Source of the DNA: Candidatus Methylomirabilis lanthanidiphila
GTDB taxonomy: Bacteria > Methylomirabilota > Methylomirabilia > Methylomirabilales > Methylomirabilaceae
NCBI GenBank assembly: GCA_902196205.1
Contig: CABIKM010000012.1
Coordinates: 1-64,000, forward strand
Direction of reading: 5' to 3'
Length of the DNA stretch: 64,000 nt
Shown: positions 9,703-19,028 of the stretch, piece by piece
Numbering within the stretch: position 1 is the stretch's first letter
Layout: the number at the start of each line of letters is the position of its first letter
The notes under the pieces: model-generated
Database searches by the model: none
The model's input: only the letters and a program-made list of their open reading frames with translations
Told to the model about the DNA's origin: nothing
Program-made: the position numbers and the translations under genes

Positions 9703-11009
9703 TGGACGGCATTGGTAATATCTTCAGAGTCCCAGAACTCAAGAAGCGAATTATATTTACGGCCCTCGCGCTGATCGTCTATCGAATCGGGTCTCATATC
9801 CCGACGCCCGGTATCGATGCTCATGCGCTGTCCTCGTTTTTTCAACAGGCGGGCGGTACGCTGCTTGGCTTTTTTGATCTCTTTTCTGGCGGCGCGTTGC
9901 GCCGTCTCAGCATCCTGGCCCTCGGCATTATGCCGTACATCAGCGCGTCAATTATCCTGCAACTCCTTGCCGTTGTCTTTCCACCATTGGAAAAGTTGAG
10001 CAAGGAAGGGGAGCAGGGGCGAAAGAAGATTTCTCAATACACGCGCTACGGCACCGTCCTGCTCGCGGCCATTCAGGCGATGGGGATCGCCATCGGCCTC
10101 GAAAGTATGCAGAGCCCTATCGGCGAGCAGATCGTGATCAATCCGGGAATCGGCTTTCGCCTGATGACGACGATTACGCTGACGACAGGAGCGATCTTTC
10201 TCATGTGGGTGGGCGAGCAGATTACCGAGCGGGGAATCGGGAATGGGATTTCCCTGCTCATCTTCGCCGGCATCATTGTTCGGATGCCTGAGGCGATTGT
10301 CAATACCTGGCGGCTTCTGACGACCGGCGAACTGAACGTTCTAGCGTTGCTGGCCGTTTTGGCGCTGATGGTATTGGTCGTGGCCGGGGTGATCGTCATG
10401 ACGCTCGGCCAAAGACCGATCGCTGTCCAGTATGCGAAACGGGTTGTCGGACGGCGGATCTATGGCGGTCAGAGTACGCATATCCCATTACGGATTAACA
10501 CGGCCGGGGTGATCCCGGTGATCTTCGCCGCCTCGATCATTGTGTTCCCCGCGACCATCGCACAATTTTTTAACCATCCCTGGATGCAGGCGGTGGCCAG
10601 GGCGCTCTCCCCGGCGACGGTCATCTATACGATACTCTATGCGGCTGCTATTATCTTCTTTACCTATTTTTATACGGCCATTATCTTTAACCCGATCGAT
10701 GTTGCTGATAATATGAGGAAGTACGGAGGATTCATCCCCGGAATTCGACCGGGCGCGAAGACCGCGGAATTTATTGAGAAGGTGTTGGATCGGATCACGC
10801 TCGTTGGAGCGCTCTATCTGACGCTGATCTCGATTCTTCCGGAATTGCTGATCACCACGATGAATGTCCCGTTCTTCTTTGGGGGGACGTCCCTCTTGAT
10901 CGTGGTCGGCGTTGCCTTAGATACCGTACAACAAGTCGAGTCCCACCTGCTCATGCGCCACTATGAGGGATTCCTGAAAAAGAGTCGAATTAAAGGCAGG
11001 TTGGGGTAG
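9702..11009 (+). CDS. secY: Protein translocase channel subunit SecY
   Basis: SecY, 435 aa, the central pore of the Sec translocon in the inner membrane. Ten hydrophobic segments can be followed. The plug/TM2 region around FFDLFSGGALRRLSILALGIMPYISASII and the C5 loop GFIPGIRPGAKTAEFIEKVLDRIT are conserved. It shares a base with the rplO stop and is followed by adk six bases on, the classic spc-operon end. Confidence 0.98.
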   Translation: MDGIGNIFRVPELKKRIIFTALALIVYRIGSHIPTPGIDAHALSSFFQQAGGTLLGFFDLFSGGALRRLSILALGIMPYISASIILQLLAVVFPPLEKLSKEGEQGRKKISQYTRYGTVLLAAIQAMGIAIGLESMQSPIGEQIVINPGIGFRLMTTITLTTGAIFLMWVGEQITERGIGNGISLLIFAGIIVRMPEAIVNTWRLLTTGELNVLALLAVLALMVLVVAGVIVMTLGQRPIAVQYAKRVVGRRIYGGQSTHIPLRINTAGVIPVIFAASIIVFPATIAQFFNHPWMQAVARALSPATVIYTILYAAAIIFFTYFYTAIIFNPIDVADNMRKYGGFIPGIRPGAKTAEFIEKVLDRITLVGALYLTLISILPELLITTMNVPFFFGGTSLLIVVGVALDTVQQVESHLLMRHYEGFLKKSRIKGRLG

Positions 11010-11015
11010 TGGATT

Positions 11016-11663
11016 ATGCGGCTCGTGCTGCTGGGACCGCCGGGCGCTGGCAAGGGGACGCAGGCCAGGCTGCTAACGGCCAAGTTTGATGTCGCACATA
11101 TCTCTGCCGGCGATCTCCTACGGAAAGCTGTGGCTGACGGCTCGGAGCTGGGGCGGACGGCCAAGCCGATTATGGCGAAAGGCGCGCTCGTTCCCGACGG
11201 GGTCGTCATAGAGATTATCGAAGAACGATTGCGGAGACCCGATTGCGCCGGCGGATATATCCTTGACGGGTTTCCTAGGACGTTGCGACAGGCTGAGGCG
11301 CTTTCGGAAGTTCTACAGCTTTTGCATGCTCCACTCGATTGCGTGATCAGTGTAGAGGCGCCCGAGGAGGATCTGGTCCGACGACTGGCCGGGCGACGAA
11401 TTTGCGGGGTCTGTGGTTCGATGTTCCACATCGATACAAAGCCGCCGGTGCGGATAGGGATCTGCGATAACTGCGGAGATCGGCTCCTCCAGAGGGACGA
11501 TGACAGGGAGGACACCATTCGGCATCGTCTCCGGGTCTACCGGGAACAGACTGAACTCCTGATCGCGTATTACGAAACACTGGGGTTGCTGAGGCGCATC
11601 GACGGACATGGTACGATTGACCAGATTGCTCAACGCATCCATCAAGCCTTCGGGGACGAGTAG
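11016..11663 (+). CDS. adk: Adenylate kinase, zinc-LID form
   Basis: Interconverts ATP + AMP and 2 ADP in the cytoplasm; 215 aa. The P-loop GPPGAGKGTQ is at residues 7-16 and the AMP-binding DGFPRT at 84-89. The LID domain carries C130-x2-C133 and C150-x2-C153, the four-cysteine zinc site of the long form. Located between secY and map as in most bacteria. Confidence 0.98.
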   Translation: MRLVLLGPPGAGKGTQARLLTAKFDVAHISAGDLLRKAVADGSELGRTAKPIMAKGALVPDGVVIEIIEERLRRPDCAGGYILDGFPRTLRQAEALSEVLQLLHAPLDCVISVEAPEEDLVRRLAGRRICGVCGSMFHIDTKPPVRIGICDNCGDRLLQRDDDREDTIRHRLRVYREQTELLIAYYETLGLLRRIDGHGTIDQIAQRIHQAFGDE

Positions 11664-11671
11664 GTACGGCC

Positions 11672-12451
11672 ATGATGATCTTGAAGGCCCCGTGGGAGAT
11701 CGATCTGATGCGGAAGAGCAGTCGGATCGTCGCAGAGACGTTGGGCAAATTGACGGAGATGATAAACCCGGGCCTGACTACCATGGAGCTGGACCGTTTT
11801 GCCGAAGCCTATATCCTAAGACGGGGAGGCAAACCGGCGTTCAAAGGTTACCGCGGGTATCCTTATACGCTCTGCGTATCGGTCAATGAACAGGTGGTCC
11901 ATGGGTTCCCGTCGACCAGACGTCTTGAGTATGGTGATATTATCAGCTTGGATCTTGGAGTCGTGGTCGATGGTTATTACGGGGACGCTGCGGTGACGGT
12001 TCCCGTGGGAAAGGTGTCCGATGAGGCTAGACGTTTGATTGCGGCGACTCAAGGGGCCCTGTCGAGAGCGATATCGGCCGTGCGACCCGGCAATCATCTC
12101 TCCGATATTTCCCATGCTGTCCAGTCCACCATTGAGGGCCAGGGGTTTTCAGTGGTGCGACTGTTTGTGGGCCACGGAATTGGTCGGTCACTTCATGAAG
12201 AGCCGCAGATACCGAATTTTGGCCCACCGGCCCAAGGCCCCGTCCTCAAACCGGGATTGGTTCTCGCGATTGAACCGATGGCAAATGCCGGCGGCTCCGA
12301 TGTCATGATCCTCGACGATCGCTGGACGGCGGTCACATGCGATCGTTCTCTTTCTGCTCATTTTGAGCATACGGTTGCGCTCACCGAGGATGGCGCGCAG
12401 GTGCTTACCAGCTACACCGAAGACGAGTCAGCCCAGGGTACAGGCCGCTGA
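11672..12451 (+). CDS. map: Methionine aminopeptidase, type I
   Basis: Removes the initiator methionine from nascent proteins; 259 aa. [22 protein letters not shown] holds the two metal-binding aspartates, [20 protein letters not shown] the metal and active-site histidines, and IEPMANAG and [12 protein letters not shown] the metal-binding glutamates. The extreme C-terminus ([14 protein letters not shown]) is a short tail. Its stop overlaps infA. Confidence 0.97.
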   Translation: MMILKAPWEIDLMRKSSRIVAETLGKLTEMINPGLTTMELDRFAEAYILRRGGKPAFKGYRGYPYTLCVSVNEQVVHGFPSTRRLEYGDIISLDLGVVVDGYYGDAAVTVPVGKVSDEARRLIAATQGALSRAISAVRPGNHLSDISHAVQSTIEGQGFSVVRLFVGHGIGRSLHEEPQIPNFGPPAQGPVLKPGLVLAIEPMANAGGSDVMILDDRWTAVTCDRSLSAHFEHTVALTEDGAQVLTSYTEDESAQGTGR

Positions 12452-12669
12452 TGCCTAAAGAAGAGGCGATTGAAGTCGAGGGCACCGTCATCGAGCCATT
12501 ACCCAATGCGATGTTTCGCGTGGAACTGGAAACGGGGCATAAGGTTCTCGCGCATATATCCGGAAAGATGCGCATGCATTTCATTCGAATTCTACCGGGC
12601 GATAAAGTTATTGTGGAGCTCTCTCCATACGATCTGACCAGAGGTCGGATCATTTACCGGTATAAGTAG
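12451..12669 (+). CDS. infA: Translation initiation factor IF-1
   Basis: IF-1, 72 aa, an OB-fold protein occupying the 30S A site during initiation. [26 protein letters not shown] and the ending [14 protein letters not shown] are the family pattern. The start overlaps the map stop by one base, implying coupling. Confidence 0.98.
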   Translation: MPKEEAIEVEGTVIEPLPNAMFRVELETGHKVLAHISGKMRMHFIRILPGDKVIVELSPYDLTRGRIIYRYK

Positions 12670-12719
12670 CGTCGGTAGATGTCTCGGTCGGTCAGAAATT
12701 AGATGACACGGGGGTTGCG

Positions 12720-12833
12720 ATGAAGGTTCGGGCGTCAGTCAAGCCGATCTGTGAGAAGTGTAAGATCGTTCGACGGAAAAGGGTGCTGCGGGTCGTCTGT
12801 GAAAATCCCCGGCACAAACAACGACAAGGATAG
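12720..12833 (+). CDS. rpmJ: Large ribosomal subunit protein L36, zinc type
   Basis: A 37-aa gene starting [19 protein letters not shown] and ending RHKQRQG. Zinc ligands C11, C14, C27 and H32 are all present, the C+ form. It lies in its usual place between infA and rpsM. GGGG at 12711-12714 serves as a weak ribosome site. The family is recognisable despite the short length. Confidence 0.96.
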   Translation: MKVRASVKPICEKCKIVRRKRVLRVVCENPRHKQRQG

Positions 12834-12844
12834 TCGAGTCGCGA

Positions 12845-12912
12845 ACGAACGTTCAACGTTCAAAGTTCGACGTTCAACGTTCGAGACGTTGAACATTGAA
12901 TATTGAACATGA
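12845..12912. repeat. GTTCAACGTT-type hairpin spacer repeat
   Basis: The spacer before rpsM consists of tandem words (gttcaacgttc, aaagttcgacgttcaacgttc) followed by their complements (gacgttgaacattgaatattgaacat). It can form a long imperfect hairpin. A second copy at 23388-23500 precedes ylxP. Confidence 0.7.
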
Positions 12913-12924
12913 AATGAGGGAATA

Positions 12925-13299
12925 ATGGCACGTATCGCTGGTGTGGATCTTCCAAGAGAAAAACGTCTCGAGGTGGCACTGACCTATATCTACGGAATCG
13001 GCCGCCCTGCTTCTCACAAGATCTTGCGAGACTCGGGAGTCAACCCGGATGTCCGCGTCAAGGACCTTACTGAAGAAGAGATTACGAGACTGCGGCGAAC
13101 CATTGAAGGCAACTACAGGGTGGAAGGAGACCTGAGGCGCGAGGTCTCAATGAACATCAAGCGGCTCATGGATATCGGCGCCTATCGCGGCCTCAGACAC
13201 CGGCGGGGTCTCCCGGTTCGTGGCCAGCGAACCAGTACGAATGCCAGGACACGCAAGGGCCCTCGTCGGACGGTGGGCGCGAAGAGTAAGAAAACGTAG
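12925..13299 (+). CDS. rpsM: Small ribosomal subunit protein S13
   Basis: S13, 124 aa, start [26 protein letters not shown]. The C-terminal [25 protein letters not shown] contacts tRNA in the P site. First gene of the alpha operon, separated from rpmJ by a hairpin repeat. Confidence 0.98.
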   Translation: MARIAGVDLPREKRLEVALTYIYGIGRPASHKILRDSGVNPDVRVKDLTEEEITRLRRTIEGNYRVEGDLRREVSMNIKRLMDIGAYRGLRHRRGLPVRGQRTSTNARTRKGPRRTVGAKSKKT

Positions 13300-13349
13300 T
13301 CGGGTCGGTTGTGTTGCGGATCGCTGATCACTAAGCGACTGGAGGAAGA

Positions 13350-13760
13350 ATGGCGGAGGAGGTAAAACCGAGGCGTCCGGGTGGACGGTCGGGGGGCAGG
13401 AAAGAGGCCAAGAATATCGCTCACGGCATTGCCTGCGTCCAGGCAACGTTCAACAACACCATTGTCACCATCACGGACATGACAGGCAACGTTGTCGCGT
13501 GGGCAAGTGCCGGTTCAGTGGGATTCAAGGGCTCGCGCAAGAGTACGCCATTTGCTGCGCAGAGGGCGGCGGATAGCGCTGCCCAGAAGGCGATGGGCCA
13601 TGGCATGAGAGAGGTGAGGGTCTACGTCAAAGGCCCGGGCGCCGGTAGAGAAGCCGCCATTCGAGCCTTGCAAGCGGCCGGTATGGAGATTGTGGCGATC
13701 AAGGATGTGACGCCGATTCCACACAACGGTTGTCGGCCGTCCAAGCGGAGACGTGTATGA
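13350..13760 (+). CDS. rpsK: Small ribosomal subunit protein S11
   Basis: S11, 136 aa. [21 protein letters not shown] and the C-terminal [18 protein letters not shown] are diagnostic. It sits on the 30S platform near the E site. The first ~20 residues are an Arg/Gly-rich extension common in non-proteobacterial S11. Confidence 0.97.
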   Translation: MAEEVKPRRPGGRSGGRKEAKNIAHGIACVQATFNNTIVTITDMTGNVVAWASAGSVGFKGSRKSTPFAAQRAADSAAQKAMGHGMREVRVYVKGPGAGREAAIRALQAAGMEIVAIKDVTPIPHNGCRPSKRRRV

Positions 13761-13877
13761 CGCGGCTGTTCGGGTCGACACATCATCGGGTCATTGCTGA
13801 AAGGCGCGCCGGGCGCGCGATCTGCTGGAGCGGTGTTGGGACGTTGAGCAACACCAATCCCCTGGGAGGAGAGGTTC

Positions 13878-14504
13878 GTGGCTAGATATCGGGATCCCGT
13901 ATGTAAGCTTTGCAGGCGAGAGGGGATGAAGCTGTTTTTGAAAGGGGATCGATGCTTCTCCGCGAGCTGCGCGATTGAGAAGCGCAACTACGCCCCCGGT
14001 ATGCACGGCCAGCGGCGGACGAAGGTGTCGGACTACTGCAAGCAGCTACGTGAAAAGCAGAAGATGCGTCGGATCTATGGCGTCCTGGAAACGCAATTCC
14101 GAAAATATTATCGTCTGGCCGAGCGGCAGACGGGGATTACGGGTGAAAACCTCGTCAAGATTCTTGAACAGCGACTGGACAGTGTGGTTCATCGCCTCGG
14201 ATTTGCCGCGTCCCGCGCGCAGGCGCGGCTGCTGATCACTCACGGTCACATTGTCGTAAATGGGCGAAAAACGGATATTGCGTCCTACCGGGTGCGTCCA
14301 GGCGACACCATCGAGGTTCGGCCCAAGAGTCGAGAAATCGCGACGATTAAAGCGGCTCTTGAAGGGGTCAAGCGGCGCACATCGCCGAGTTGGCTGGAGC
14401 TTGATGCGACCAACATGAAAGGGGTTGTCCGATCGATGCCGTCCCGGGAGGAGATCGCTATCCCAGTGGAGGAGCAGTTGATTGTTGCGCTGTACTCCAA
14501 ATAA
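13878..14504 (+). CDS. rpsD: Small ribosomal subunit protein S4, zinc type
   Basis: S4, 208 aa, GTG start behind GGGAGGAGAGG. N-terminal cysteines C9, C12, C26 and C31 form the zinc finger of the C+ form. The S4 RNA-binding domain (residues ~97-155, LDSVVHRLGFAASRAQAR) follows. A 16S 5'-domain organiser, also linked to translational control of the alpha operon in some bacteria. Confidence 0.97.
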   Translation: MARYRDPVCKLCRREGMKLFLKGDRCFSASCAIEKRNYAPGMHGQRRTKVSDYCKQLREKQKMRRIYGVLETQFRKYYRLAERQTGITGENLVKILEQRLDSVVHRLGFAASRAQARLLITHGHIVVNGRKTDIASYRVRPGDTIEVRPKSREIATIKAALEGVKRRTSPSWLELDATNMKGVVRSMPSREEIAIPVEEQLIVALYSK

Positions 14505-14525
14505 TGGTGGGCGTGGGAGGTATTG

Positions 14526-15554
14526 ATGATTCAGAAGTTTAAAAGCATCCAGAAGCCAAAGCGGCTGGAATGCGAGCTGGAGTCTCTGACCAGCACGTAC
14601 GGCAAGTTTTTTGCGGAGCCCTTTGAGCGCGGGTTCGGATTGACCATCGGCAATGCGCTCAGACGCATCCTTCTCTCCGCCATTGAGGGAGCCGCGGTTA
14701 CCACGGTTCGACTCGCCGGGGCGTTGCACGAGTTCTCGACCATTCCCGGGGTGAAGGAAGATGCGACTGATATCATCCTTAATCTCAAGGGGCTGCGATT
14801 CCGGATTAACGTTGATCATCCCAAGACCCTATATCTGAAAGTGTTTTCAGAGGGAGAGGTTCGGGCTGAGCATATCACTCCGGATCCCGATGTTGAGATT
14901 TTGAACCCCGATCTGCATATTGCGACCCTGGAGGCGGATGGCAAGCTTGAGCTGGAGTTGGAAGTTCGACAGGGGAGAGGGTATTGTCCCGCAGAACGAA
15001 ATAAGCGAGAGGGGCAGCCTGTCGATATCATCGCCATAGATTCTATCTTCTCTCCGATTCGGAAGGTCAATTTCCTGGTTGAGGATACCCGGGTCGGTCA
15101 GATCACCGATTATAACAAGCTGACCATGGAGGTCTGGACCGACGGCAGCGTCCTGCCCAGGGACGCCATCGCATACGCGGCCAAGATCCTCAAGGATCAC
15201 CTCGGTATATTCACGAACTTCGAGGAGGAGCCGGAGGGTGAGGGGGTTGTCATCGACGAGGCAAAGAAACAACTGCTGGACAACCTGAACCGGAGCGTTG
15301 ACGAGCTGGAGCTGTCGGTACGATCGGCCAACTGCTTGAAGCACTCGGAGATTCGATATATCTACGAGTTGGTCGTCAAGAGTGAGGCCGAGATGTTGAA
15401 GACAAAAAATTTTGGCCGGAAGTCTCTGAATGAAATTAAGGAGATCCTTGTCGGAATGGGATTAACCTTAGGGATGAAACTGGAAGGTCTCCCTGTTGGC
15501 GAGTCGATTGCGAAACGCGGCGATAAGACCTCGAAGGCCTTAACAGGGGCCTGA
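14526..15554 (+). CDS. rpoA: RNA polymerase subunit alpha
   Basis: Alpha subunit, 342 aa from ATG 14526 behind GGGAGG; a TTG one codon earlier is less likely. The N-terminal dimerisation domain has [27 protein letters not shown], and the C-terminal domain ([22 protein letters not shown]... [10 protein letters not shown]) binds promoter UP elements and activators. Last but one gene of the alpha operon. Confidence 0.98.
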   Translation: MIQKFKSIQKPKRLECELESLTSTYGKFFAEPFERGFGLTIGNALRRILLSAIEGAAVTTVRLAGALHEFSTIPGVKEDATDIILNLKGLRFRINVDHPKTLYLKVFSEGEVRAEHITPDPDVEILNPDLHIATLEADGKLELELEVRQGRGYCPAERNKREGQPVDIIAIDSIFSPIRKVNFLVEDTRVGQITDYNKLTMEVWTDGSVLPRDAIAYAAKILKDHLGIFTNFEEEPEGEGVVIDEAKKQLLDNLNRSVDELELSVRSANCLKHSEIRYIYELVVKSEAEMLKTKNFGRKSLNEIKEILVGMGLTLGMKLEGLPVGESIAKRGDKTSKALTGA

Positions 15555-15594
15555 GCTTGGCCTGGTGTTAAACGGTCAGGCAGGAGTGCCTGCT

Positions 15595-16068
15595 ATGCGA
15601 CACAGAAAAGCTGGGAGAAAGCTCGGCCGGACAACGGCTCATCGGGAGATGCTTCTCCGTAATCTACTGACATCGCTCTTCCATTACGAGAAGATCGTGA
15701 CCACTGAGGCCAAGGCAAAGGAGCTGCGTAAGCTCGCCGATAAGGTCATTACACTTGCCAAGCGCGGGGATTTGCATGCCCGCCGACAGGCAGCCGAGGT
15801 TGTTCAGGGCGAGGATGTCCTAAAAAAGCTGTTCGACTCGATCGGAAGCCGCTATAAGGATCGAAACGGGGGCTATACAAGGCTGACCAAACTGGAGTAC
15901 AGAATGGGAGACGGCGCCCCGCTTGCGGCGATCGAGCTCGCTGAGGTCGGTGCTGCCGTCGAGCCTTCGGCAAAGCCGGCCAAGCGCCGTAGCCGGCGCG
16001 GGGATAAAGGCAAGGCGCCGAAACCGAAGCCCGCGGAACCCCTGGCGGCCCAACCATCCGGAGCCTAA
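15595..16068 (+). CDS. rplQ: Large ribosomal subunit protein L17 with basic tail
   Basis: L17, 157 aa from ATG 15595 ([17 protein letters not shown], the canonical start). The GTG at 15565 would add ten unrelated residues. The core ends near residue 118 ([13 protein letters not shown]). A Lys/Pro/Ala-rich tail of about 35 residues follows that short L17 proteins lack. Closes the ribosomal superoperon ahead of a strong terminator. Confidence 0.96.
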   Translation: MRHRKAGRKLGRTTAHREMLLRNLLTSLFHYEKIVTTEAKAKELRKLADKVITLAKRGDLHARRQAAEVVQGEDVLKKLFDSIGSRYKDRNGGYTRLTKLEYRMGDGAPLAAIELAEVGAAVEPSAKPAKRRSRRGDKGKAPKPKPAEPLAAQPSGA

Positions 16069-16111
16069 TTACCCGGTGGGTTTTTGAAGATACTACGCAC
16101 ATTACGCATCA

Positions 16112-16152
16112 GATGCCCTTCCCGGTTCATTCGGGAAGGGCATCGTTGTTTT
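16112..16152 (+). terminator. Rho-independent-type terminator after rplQ
   Basis: A perfect 12-bp stem, gatgcccttccc at 16112-16123 and gggaagggcatc at 16133-16144, with a nine-base loop, followed by gttgtttt. It lies about 44 bases after the rplQ stop and ends the S10-spc-alpha transcription unit. Confidence 0.88.
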
Positions 16153-16251
16153 GGTGACGAGATGATTTCTCCTTTACAATGAGGCAGCCGTTGTGATACG
16201 AGAAAAGCCTCGGGCCGTTGAGCAGTGTGTGCGTTCCATGGGGTAAGGGCG

Positions 16252-18336
16252 ATGAGCGGGGAAGAGATTTCTAAGATCCGTAACATAGCGATCGTAGCCC
16301 ACGGGGGCGCAGGCAAAACGACACTGACGGAGGCGATGCTGTTTGACGCCGGCGCAACGCCTCGCCTTGGGAGGGTCGAGGATGGGACGACCGTCACCGA
16401 CTTCGACGAGGATGAGATGAAGCGGAGGATGAGCGTCAGCTCAGCCCTGGCCTTCTGTGAGTGGAAAGGGTACAAGCTGAATCTGATTGATACCCCTGGG
16501 GCGTCTATCTTTCTGAGCGATACTCGAAACTGTCTGAGAGTTGTCGATGGTGCCCTTGTGGTGGTGAGCAGCGTCTCCGGCGTCAAGGTTCAGACAGAGA
16601 AGGTTTGGGCGTATGCTGAAGCAGACGGCTTGGCCAGAGTCATTTATGTCAATAAGATGGATCAGGAGCAGGCCGACTTTTCCCGAGCTCTCGAGGATAT
16701 TCGTAAGAACCTCTGTGCCACAGCAACACCTATCCAACTCCCAATAGGTGCGCAAGCGTCGTTTGCGGGTGTGATCGATCTACTGCGGATGAAGGCCCTG
16801 ATCTATCAGGACGAGCGGACGGGGAAATATTCTGAAGGAGAGATTCCGTCGGACCTGAGACCGAAGGTGGAACAGTGTCGAACGGCGTTGGTGGAGGCGG
16901 TCGCAGACAGTGATGACAGGCTGTTGGAGAAGTATCTGGAGGTTGGGGTCCTCTCATACGAGGAGTTAAAAGCCGGGCTGCGACGAGCCGTAACCGGCGG
17001 CAGGATCGCTCCAGTCCTCTGCGGTTCAGCCCTGAAGAATATCGGCGTTCACTCCCTGCTCGATCTTCTCACGGAACTCGTCCCGTCCCCGGCAGATCGC
17101 GACCCCCTCGCGGGGGTCGATCCGAGAAGCGGTGAGCGTCTTATCCGAGAATGTCGAGATGACGCTCCATTGTCGGCACTGGTCTTTAAGACACTCGTCG
17201 ATCCTTACGCGGGTAAGATTAACCTGTTCCGCGTCTACTCCGGCACGCTTTCCTCCGATTCCGGTATCTACAATGCCACCAAGGGCTCTAAGGAAAGGAT
17301 CGGCCAAGTCGTGCTGCTTCGTGGTAAAAATCAGGTTCCGGTTCCGGCAATTGGCGCCGGGGATCTGGGGGCGGTGATGAAGCTGAAAGAGACTGGGACA
17401 GGGGATACCCTCTGCGATGAGCGGAACCCGATCGTTCTGGAAACGGTTGGGATCCCGAGCCCCATCATCGAGTATGCCATTATGCCCAAGACACGAGGGG
17501 ATGAGGACAAGATGAGCGTGGGCCTGCATCGGCTTCGAGAAGAGGATCCATCCCTTCAGATTCGACGCGATCCACAGACGAAGGAAATCATATTGGCTGG
17601 GATGGGTAAGGCCCACTTAGAGATTGCGGTCGATCGGCTCAAGCGGAAGTTCGGACTCGAAATCCAGATGAAGACACCGCGCGTCCCGTATAAAGAAACC
17701 ATTCATGGTCGGACTGAGGTTCAAGGGAGACACAAAAAACAGACCGGGGGTCATGGACAGTACGGCGATTGCTGGATCAGGCTTGAACCGCTCCCACGGG
17801 GCGCCGGCTACGAATTTGTGAACCAGATAGTAGGGGGAGCGATCCCCAAGCAGTATATCCCGGCGGTTGAGAAGGGGGTCGTAGAGGCGATGGAAGAGGG
17901 GAGCTTGGCCGGGTATCCTGTCGTGGATGTGAGGGTTACCCTCTATGACGGTTCGTACCACTCCGTAGACTCCTCGGAAATGGCCTTCAAGATTGCCGGA
18001 TCATTGGCGTTTAAAAAGGGGATCCTTCAGGCGAACCCCACCCTTCTGGAGCCGATCATGACGGTTGAGGTGATGGTCCCTGATGAGTGTATGGGGGATG
18101 TGATCGGCGATCTGAACAGCAAACGGGGGCGCGTAATGGGCGTAGAGGCTAAAGGAAAAGCGCAGATCATCAAGGCTCAGGTTCCTCTGGCCGAAGTATT
18201 GGAATATGCCACGCAGCTCAAGGCCATTACCGGCGACCGCGGTGATTACACCGTGGAGTTCTCTCACTACGACGAGGTTCCTCCGCATCTCAAAGAGCGG
18301 GTCATCGCCGAGTTGAAGAAGGCGAAAGGCGAGTAG
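16252..18336 (+). CDS. Elongation factor G-like GTPase (EF-G paralogue)
   Basis: A 694-aa translational GTPase with full EF-G architecture: G domain, domain II, domain IV segment (GGHGQYGDCWIRLEPL) and C-terminal domain V. The P-loop is AHGGAGKTT (residues 16-24) rather than the AHIDAGKTT of canonical EF-G. The G3 motif is DTPGA (80-84), so the catalytic histidine is an alanine. NKMD (G4) is intact. The start at 16252 follows TAAGGGCG. These features fit the EF-G-2/FusA2-like group. The housekeeping fusA is expected upstream of tuf, outside the window. The exact role is unknown. Confidence 0.85.
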   Translation: MSGEEISKIRNIAIVAHGGAGKTTLTEAMLFDAGATPRLGRVEDGTTVTDFDEDEMKRRMSVSSALAFCEWKGYKLNLIDTPGASIFLSDTRNCLRVVDGALVVVSSVSGVKVQTEKVWAYAEADGLARVIYVNKMDQEQADFSRALEDIRKNLCATATPIQLPIGAQASFAGVIDLLRMKALIYQDERTGKYSEGEIPSDLRPKVEQCRTALVEAVADSDDRLLEKYLEVGVLSYEELKAGLRRAVTGGRIAPVLCGSALKNIGVHSLLDLLTELVPSPADRDPLAGVDPRSGERLIRECRDDAPLSALVFKTLVDPYAGKINLFRVYSGTLSSDSGIYNATKGSKERIGQVVLLRGKNQVPVPAIGAGDLGAVMKLKETGTGDTLCDERNPIVLETVGIPSPIIEYAIMPKTRGDEDKMSVGLHRLREEDPSLQIRRDPQTKEIILAGMGKAHLEIAVDRLKRKFGLEIQMKTPRVPYKETIHGRTEVQGRHKKQTGGHGQYGDCWIRLEPLPRGAGYEFVNQIVGGAIPKQYIPAVEKGVVEAMEEGSLAGYPVVDVRVTLYDGSYHSVDSSEMAFKIAGSLAFKKGILQANPTLLEPIMTVEVMVPDECMGDVIGDLNSKRGRVMGVEAKGKAQIIKAQVPLAEVLEYATQLKAITGDRGDYTVEFSHYDEVPPHLKERVIAELKKAKGE

Positions 18337-18465
18337 ACCGCCGGGATCCTCCCCCGCTTCTCGACCCTCCGCTTGATTTACCCTGTACAACCTCATAGAA
18401 GCGTGCTATTTTAAAAATGGTGGGCCAATAACGCCCGCTCTTTGTTTTATAGGGGGTGGTATGAT

Positions 18466-18936
18466 ATGGCTGGGGAGGTCGTAGAGCGAGTTAAGTCGAT
18501 CGCCATCCCGCTCTTCGTGGAATTGGGGCTGGAGTTAGTGGACGTTGAGTTCCGCCGGGAAGCGGGAGGATGGATTCTCCGTCTGTATCTCGATAAGTGT
18601 GGTGGGGTGACCCTTGGGGATTGCCAACGAGTCAGCGAAGAGTTGAGCGATCTGTTGGATGTAGAGAACGTCATCGATCATCCCTATACGCTTGAGGTGT
18701 CATCTCCTGGTTTGAACCGGCCGCTGAGCCGGGAGTCGGATTTTCTTCGTTTCACAGGTCAACGAGCGAGAATCAGCACCTCTCAGGTCATCGAGGGGCG
18801 ACGGCGGTTCCTTGGCGTCCTGAGGGGTTACGAGGATGGACGGGTATCGCTGGAGCGGGAGGATGGTACGGTGGTCTGTATCCCTTATGCGCTGATTGCC
18901 AAGGCTCGACTGGATCCAACCCTGAAAAAAGAATAG
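18466..18936 (+). CDS. rimP: Ribosome maturation factor RimP
   Basis: RimP, 156 aa from ATG 18466 with AGGGGGTGG six bases upstream. It binds the 30S subunit during maturation. Motifs LGLELVDVEFRREAGGWILRLYLDK, VEVSSPGLNRPL-like (LEVSSPGLNRPLSRESDFLRF) and a C-terminal SH3-like domain are present. First gene of the nusA-infB operon. Confidence 0.95.
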   Translation: MAGEVVERVKSIAIPLFVELGLELVDVEFRREAGGWILRLYLDKCGGVTLGDCQRVSEELSDLLDVENVIDHPYTLEVSSPGLNRPLSRESDFLRFTGQRARISTSQVIEGRRRFLGVLRGYEDGRVSLEREDGTVVCIPYALIAKARLDPTLKKE

Positions 18937-19018
18937 GGTATAGGGTATGGGGTTCAGGGTTTACAGATGAGAAAGTATTCAACTCGTCGCCAAACCCGAA
19001 ACCCCCAAACCCTTTATT
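18935..19018. repeat. GGTATAGGG-family hairpin spacer repeat
   Basis: Between rimP and nusA. The left side has tagggtatagggtatggggttcaggg and the right side has aacccgaaacccccaaaccctt, with a unique centre (acagatgagaaagtattcaac). The arms are roughly complementary. Confidence 0.65.
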
Positions 19019-19028
19019 GTGGTGTGCG

